A stretch of DNA of 8,359 nucleotides from CAYMEV01 sp964431655 [NCBI: uncultured bacterium] (lineage in GTDB: Bacteria; CAYMEV01). The notes beneath the pieces were generated by a model, which was given only the letters and a program-made list of their open reading frames with translations, was not told where the DNA came from and ran no database searches. Both the position numbers and the translations under genes were made by a program. Shown one piece after another: positions 5,292 through 8,359 of this stretch. Every line of letters begins with the position of its first letter. The stretch's first letter is position 1. The stretch is taken from contig CAYSKJ010000116.1 in assembly GCA_964431655.1 (NCBI GenBank), positions 1 to 8,359 on the forward strand. The letters are read 5' to 3'.

Positions 5292-6923
5292 TCAGCTTTT
5301 GGGCAGTGTTATTATGAATTCAGTACCTTTGCCGTATTCGCTTTTTACCTTGATATCGCCGTTATGATCCTTTATTACCCCGTAACTGAGAGATAGTCCC
5401 AGTCCTGTACCGGCTTTTTTCTTTGTAGTAAAAAAAGGATCGAATATCCTGAAAAGATCCTCATCGGGTATGCCTTTTCCATTATCCCTGATTATAAGCT
5501 CCAGAGAGTTTTCTTTCTCATTTATGATAATGTCAATACTGCCTTTTTTTTCAATGGCATCCTTTGCATTTAGGATAAGATTCAGCATTACCTGCTCTAT
5601 CTTGACCCTGTCGCCGAATATCATGGCGTTCCTGTCATTGGCTAAAATATTAATATCTATTTCCTTTCCCTTTATCAGGGTTTCAGTCATTGAAACCGTT
5701 TCCTTCAAGAGATCGTTAAGATTAAAGTAGGTCTTATTAGCCTTCTTCTTCCTGGCAAAGCTCAGCAGTTCATCAATTATATTAGAGCAACGGTCCACCT
5801 GCTGGATTATCTTATCTGTGTATTTTGAAGACTCCAGAAGCTCCCGGTTTGACAGGCTGTCTTTCAGCAGCTGGCTGTAGCTCCTTATGCCAGCAAGAGG
5901 GGTATTGATCTCATGAGCAACGCCTGCAATAACCTGCCCCAGAGATGCCAGCTTTTCCTGCCTCAGCAGTTTCTCCTCATACTTTTTCCTTTCTGTTATA
6001 TCATCAATTATAATTATAAATCCTGTAACCCTGTTGCTTATATCCTTATAGGGGCAGATAACCAGATCAATCCTCTTTATGGAATCATGGCTCCTGTATT
6101 CCTTGTCAAACAGCTTAATACTGCTTTCCGATGTTTTAAGATTATGTTTGATAATGTCCAGTATATTCTCATTAAATCTTTCTTTTATTATATTATTGAG
6201 GTCAAAATCAGGAATACCCCTTTCTATGCCGAGCATTTCCAGCGCTCTTCTATTTATGGCCCGGAGTTTATTGTGGTATTCCATTACTATAATTCCAAGG
6301 TCTATGCTCTCAATTATCATTTCAGTGCTGTCTTTCAGCTTCATGAATTCATTTATTTTAATATCAAAATCCTTGTAGAGATGATATGTTTCAAAAATAT
6401 TTGACAGGCTTTTCTGGAGTAGAAGGAGCTGTTCCATTGCCTGCGATGGTGAGAATACAGGTTGAAGAAAACTGAAGTTTACCATGCCGAGCAGTGTTTT
6501 TTTTGATTTTATGGACATAAGATACCTGTAACACAGAGGACAGCCCGTATCCTTTGCACTGGAGAATTTGAAATAAGCCCCGCTGACTAATTTCTTAAAA
6601 AGAACTGTTGATATGTAGAAATCCCTGCTGTTACTGCCTATTTTATACTTCATATTCTCATAAACAAATGAGAAATCAAGTTCAAAAACCATTTCAGATG
6701 AGGGTATTCTAATTCTCCGGGAAACTTCATTATCCCTGTTTTCTGAAAGGTAAACGGAAAACAGATAATTATATTCCCTGGCCAAAAAAACCCTGTAGCT
6801 TGAGAAAAACTGGTCAAAATAAAAGGATAATATCTCAAAGAGGCTTTTCTCATCATTGCTTATATTGAGGGTATCCTCAATGCATTCATTTAAAAGGCTG
6901 TAGAATTTTTTACTGCTTTTCAC
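5292..6923 (-). CDS. Cytoplasmic sensor histidine kinase, GAF-like + PAS + HisKA + HATPase
   Basis: This is the sensor of a two-component system and is expected to autophosphorylate on histidine and pass phosphate to the adjacent NtrC-type regulator. The 543 residues show an N-terminal sensory region (about 10-183) whose end (LLGMVNF, then FSPSQAMEQ and a long helix) resembles a GAF domain. A PAS domain follows (about 196-310, closing with DDITERKKYEEKL), then HisKA with the H-box GVAHEINTPLAGI (phosphoacceptor His337). HATPase_c carries an N-box (Asn448, Asn452, Asp455), G1 (DNGKGIP, 480-486), an F-box (FDPFFTTK, 494-501) and G2 (GTGLGLS, 505-511). I see no signal peptide or membrane helix, so it is probably soluble and senses an internal cue. 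A CPLC motif at 128-131 is a possible redox or metal site. The start is GTG with only a weak, badly spaced AGAG upstream. An in-frame stop lies just before it and the next Met is at residue 78, so GTG is the best choice, perhaps coupled to cysS. The ligand is unknown. Confidence 0.92.
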   Translation of the reverse strand: MKSSKKFYSLLNECIEDTLNISNDEKSLFEILSFYFDQFFSSYRVFLAREYNYLFSVYLSENRDNEVSRRIRIPSSEMVFELDFSFVYENMKYKIGSNSRDFYISTVLFKKLVSGAYFKFSSAKDTGCPLCYRYLMSIKSKKTLLGMVNFSFLQPVFSPSQAMEQLLLLQKSLSNIFETYHLYKDFDIKINEFMKLKDSTEMIIESIDLGIIVMEYHNKLRAINRRALEMLGIERGIPDFDLNNIIKERFNENILDIIKHNLKTSESSIKLFDKEYRSHDSIKRIDLVICPYKDISNRVTGFIIIIDDITERKKYEEKLLRQEKLASLGQVIAGVAHEINTPLAGIRSYSQLLKDSLSNRELLESSKYTDKIIQQVDRCSNIIDELLSFARKKKANKTYFNLNDLLKETVSMTETLIKGKEIDINILANDRNAMIFGDRVKIEQVMLNLILNAKDAIEKKGSIDIIINEKENSLELIIRDNGKGIPDEDLFRIFDPFFTTKKKAGTGLGLSLSYGVIKDHNGDIKVKSEYGKGTEFIITLPKS

Positions 6924-6945
6924 GACTCTGGCACTTGATTAAATT

Positions 6946-8340
6946 CTATTTTTTCTGCCATTGGACACCGTCCCTGGTATCTTTAAGCTCTATACCCCTT
7001 GAAATAAGAATGTCTCTTATTTCGTCAGCTCTAGCGTAATTCTTCTCCTTTCTGGCAATTTCCCTTTCATCAATTAATCTTTTTATTTCCTGGCTTATAT
7101 CCTCATGCCTTTCAAATTTCATAATGTTTAATATGCTGTCCAGATCCTGAAAAATGCCAAGTATCAGCTCCGCATCATCCCTTCCGATTTCGTTCCTGTC
7201 CATCATGGTATTTGCTGTTTTGACAAACTCAAAGACCCTGCTTAATGCCTTTGAGCTGTTCAGGTCATCATCCATGGCTTCTTTGAATCCTTTAAGCATG
7301 CTTTCTGCTTCGCTCCTGGCCATTCTGTTATTAATCGGAGATTCAATGCCTTTAAGTCTCAGTATAAATTCATTGAGCCTTCTAATAGCGCTTATCGATG
7401 CATTAAGGCTTTCGAAGGTAAAGTTCAGCTGTTTTCTGTAATGGGCAGACTGGACAAGATATCTGAAAGCCCTGAGCGGTATGCCCCTGTTTTCCAGATC
7501 AGCCAGAGTATAATAATTCCCTTTGCTTTTGGACATCTTTTCGCCTTCAACCAGAAGAAATTCAGAGTGCATCCAGTGATGTACAAATTTATCGCCTGTT
7601 GCTGCAATGGCTTGAGCTATTTCATTTTCATGGTGGGGGAATATATTGTCAACACCTCCGGTATGCAGGTCAAAATAACTCCCCAGGTATTTAATGGACA
7701 TTGCCGAGCATTCTATATGCCATCCAGGCCTGCCTTTTCCCCAGGGTGACTCCCAGTAGGGCTCACCCTCTTTATGCGTCTTCCACAGCACGAAATCCTG
7801 AATGCTTTCTCTGTCATATTCATCATGATCTATCCTGCTTACTTTATCTCCTGCAAGGCGCCTGGTACCGGATAATGCTCCATATTCAGAAAATTTAGAA
7901 ACGTCAAAATAAATAGAGCCTTCTGATTCATATCCATACCCCTTGTTAACAAGTTCCTGTACCATGTTTATCATTTCCTGTATATGCCTTGTGGCCCTTG
8001 GATATATTTCTGCATGCTCAATACCGAGCTTATCCAATTCCTCAAAAAATGCACTTATATACTCACTGGTGTAATCATCCAGGGAAAGCCCCTTTTTCTG
8101 TGATTCCCTTATGGTCTTATCGTCCACATCAGTTATGTTCATGACCTGGAAAACCTTATAACCCTTAAATTTGAGGTACCTCCTAAGCAGGTCCTCGAAC
8201 AGGAATGTCCTGTAATTCCCGATATGGGGGTAATTATAGACCGTTGGTCCGCAGGTATATATACGGAAGGTATCTCCCTGAAGAGGTTCAATGGGTGTTT
8301 TTTTTCTTAACTTTGTATCAAATATATTTAATTTATGCAT
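6946..8340 (-). CDS. cysS: Cysteinyl-tRNA synthetase, class I
   Basis: This cytoplasmic enzyme attaches cysteine to tRNA-Cys using ATP. The 464-residue product has the usual length and architecture. The class I signature is at residues 39-42 (HIGN, after CGPTVYNYP) and the KMSKS loop is at 268-272. The four zinc ligands that select cysteine thiol are all present, Cys30, Cys211, His236 and Glu240, two residues offset from my recollection of the E. coli positions. The C-terminal anticodon-binding part is intact, with a charged helix (about 417-445) and the closing DGVQW segment. The ATG start at 8340 is preceded by AAAGGAG at a 7-base spacing. The stop is TAG. The histidine kinase gene follows after 22 bases with no visible terminator, so the two are probably cotranscribed. 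Nothing suggests truncation or transfer. Confidence 0.98.
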   Translation of the reverse strand: MHKLNIFDTKLRKKTPIEPLQGDTFRIYTCGPTVYNYPHIGNYRTFLFEDLLRRYLKFKGYKVFQVMNITDVDDKTIRESQKKGLSLDDYTSEYISAFFEELDKLGIEHAEIYPRATRHIQEMINMVQELVNKGYGYESEGSIYFDVSKFSEYGALSGTRRLAGDKVSRIDHDEYDRESIQDFVLWKTHKEGEPYWESPWGKGRPGWHIECSAMSIKYLGSYFDLHTGGVDNIFPHHENEIAQAIAATGDKFVHHWMHSEFLLVEGEKMSKSKGNYYTLADLENRGIPLRAFRYLVQSAHYRKQLNFTFESLNASISAIRRLNEFILRLKGIESPINNRMARSEAESMLKGFKEAMDDDLNSSKALSRVFEFVKTANTMMDRNEIGRDDAELILGIFQDLDSILNIMKFERHEDISQEIKRLIDEREIARKEKNYARADEIRDILISRGIELKDTRDGVQWQKK

Positions 8341-8347
8341 TTAAAGG

Positions 8348-8354
8348 CTCCTTT
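8348..8354 (-). promoter_or_regulatory. Ribosome binding site of cysS
   Basis: Read on the minus strand this is AAAGGAG, seven bases before the cysS ATG. It fixes the start at 8340. Any promoter lies beyond the right edge of the window. Confidence 0.8.
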
Positions 8355-8359
8355 CTATG

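Noticed and set aside
5913-6404. 163-codon plus-strand open frame opposite the kinase PAS region
   Set aside because: The minus-strand frame encodes a clear PAS and HisKA region. The antisense product has no family resemblance and no supporting start context.
6924-6945. TGGCAC near the cysS-kinase junction, considered as a sigma-54 -24 element
   Set aside because: It is on the plus strand, facing away from the kinase gene, and no GC/TTGC -12 element lies at the required spacing.
7743-7769. AGGGTGA/TCACCCT inverted repeat with nested CCC/GGG in cysS
   Set aside because: Seven-base arms are expected several times in a window this long, and the region encodes conserved synthetase sequence.

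Overview
The window reads as a compact chromosomal segment of a Gram-negative bacterium. All seven supported genes lie on the minus strand and are tightly packed, so transcription runs from the right edge to the left. Base composition looks AT-rich (roughly 40% GC by eye, not computed). A cytoplasmic PAS histidine kinase with an NtrC-type sigma-54 activator, a RodZ-like protein, and alpha-helical repeat proteins with NPxTP-type motifs together suggest a lineage near the former Deltaproteobacteria, Nitrospirota or related candidate phyla. This placement is inference, and no marker in the window fixes the taxon. No tRNA, rRNA, CRISPR array, insertion sequence or prophage gene was seen, and no gene-free stretch exceeds 70 bases.

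Layout in transcription order. (1) cysS, cysteinyl-tRNA synthetase (8340-6946), complete, with a strong ribosome binding site at the window edge. (2) A soluble sensor histidine kinase (6923-5292), 22 bases after cysS. (3) A 68-base gap carrying a near-consensus sigma-70 promoter (-35 TTGACT, -10 TATAAT, 16-base spacer). (4) An NtrC-family response regulator (5220-3835) with receiver, AAA+ and Fis-type HTH domains. (5) pyrG, CTP synthase (3838-2186), whose start codon overlaps the regulator's stop (ATGA). (6) A 294-residue alpha-helical repeat protein (2178-1294). (7) A RodZ-like protein with an N-terminal HTH and one membrane helix (1297-572), again joined by an ATGA overlap. (8) A 164-residue helical protein (554-60), 17 bases further on, which shares a recognisable repeat unit with the 294-residue protein.

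How they fit together. The kinase and regulator are very likely a cognate pair. However, a housekeeping-type promoter sits between them, so the regulator and the five-gene string from it to the 164-residue protein can be expressed without the kinase. That string places an enhancer-binding transcription factor, CTP synthesis and a membrane-anchored RodZ-like protein flanked by two related helical-repeat proteins under one probable transcript. No sigma-54 promoter was recognised in the window, so the regulator's targets are unknown and probably elsewhere.

The strongest signal that gene content does not explain is a perfect 15-base inverted repeat with a 5-base loop (1081-1115) inside the RodZ-like gene, plus a third partial copy next to it. 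Most of the window is otherwise recognisable biology in an unusual arrangement. I do not see a clear new defence, mobile or toxin system.
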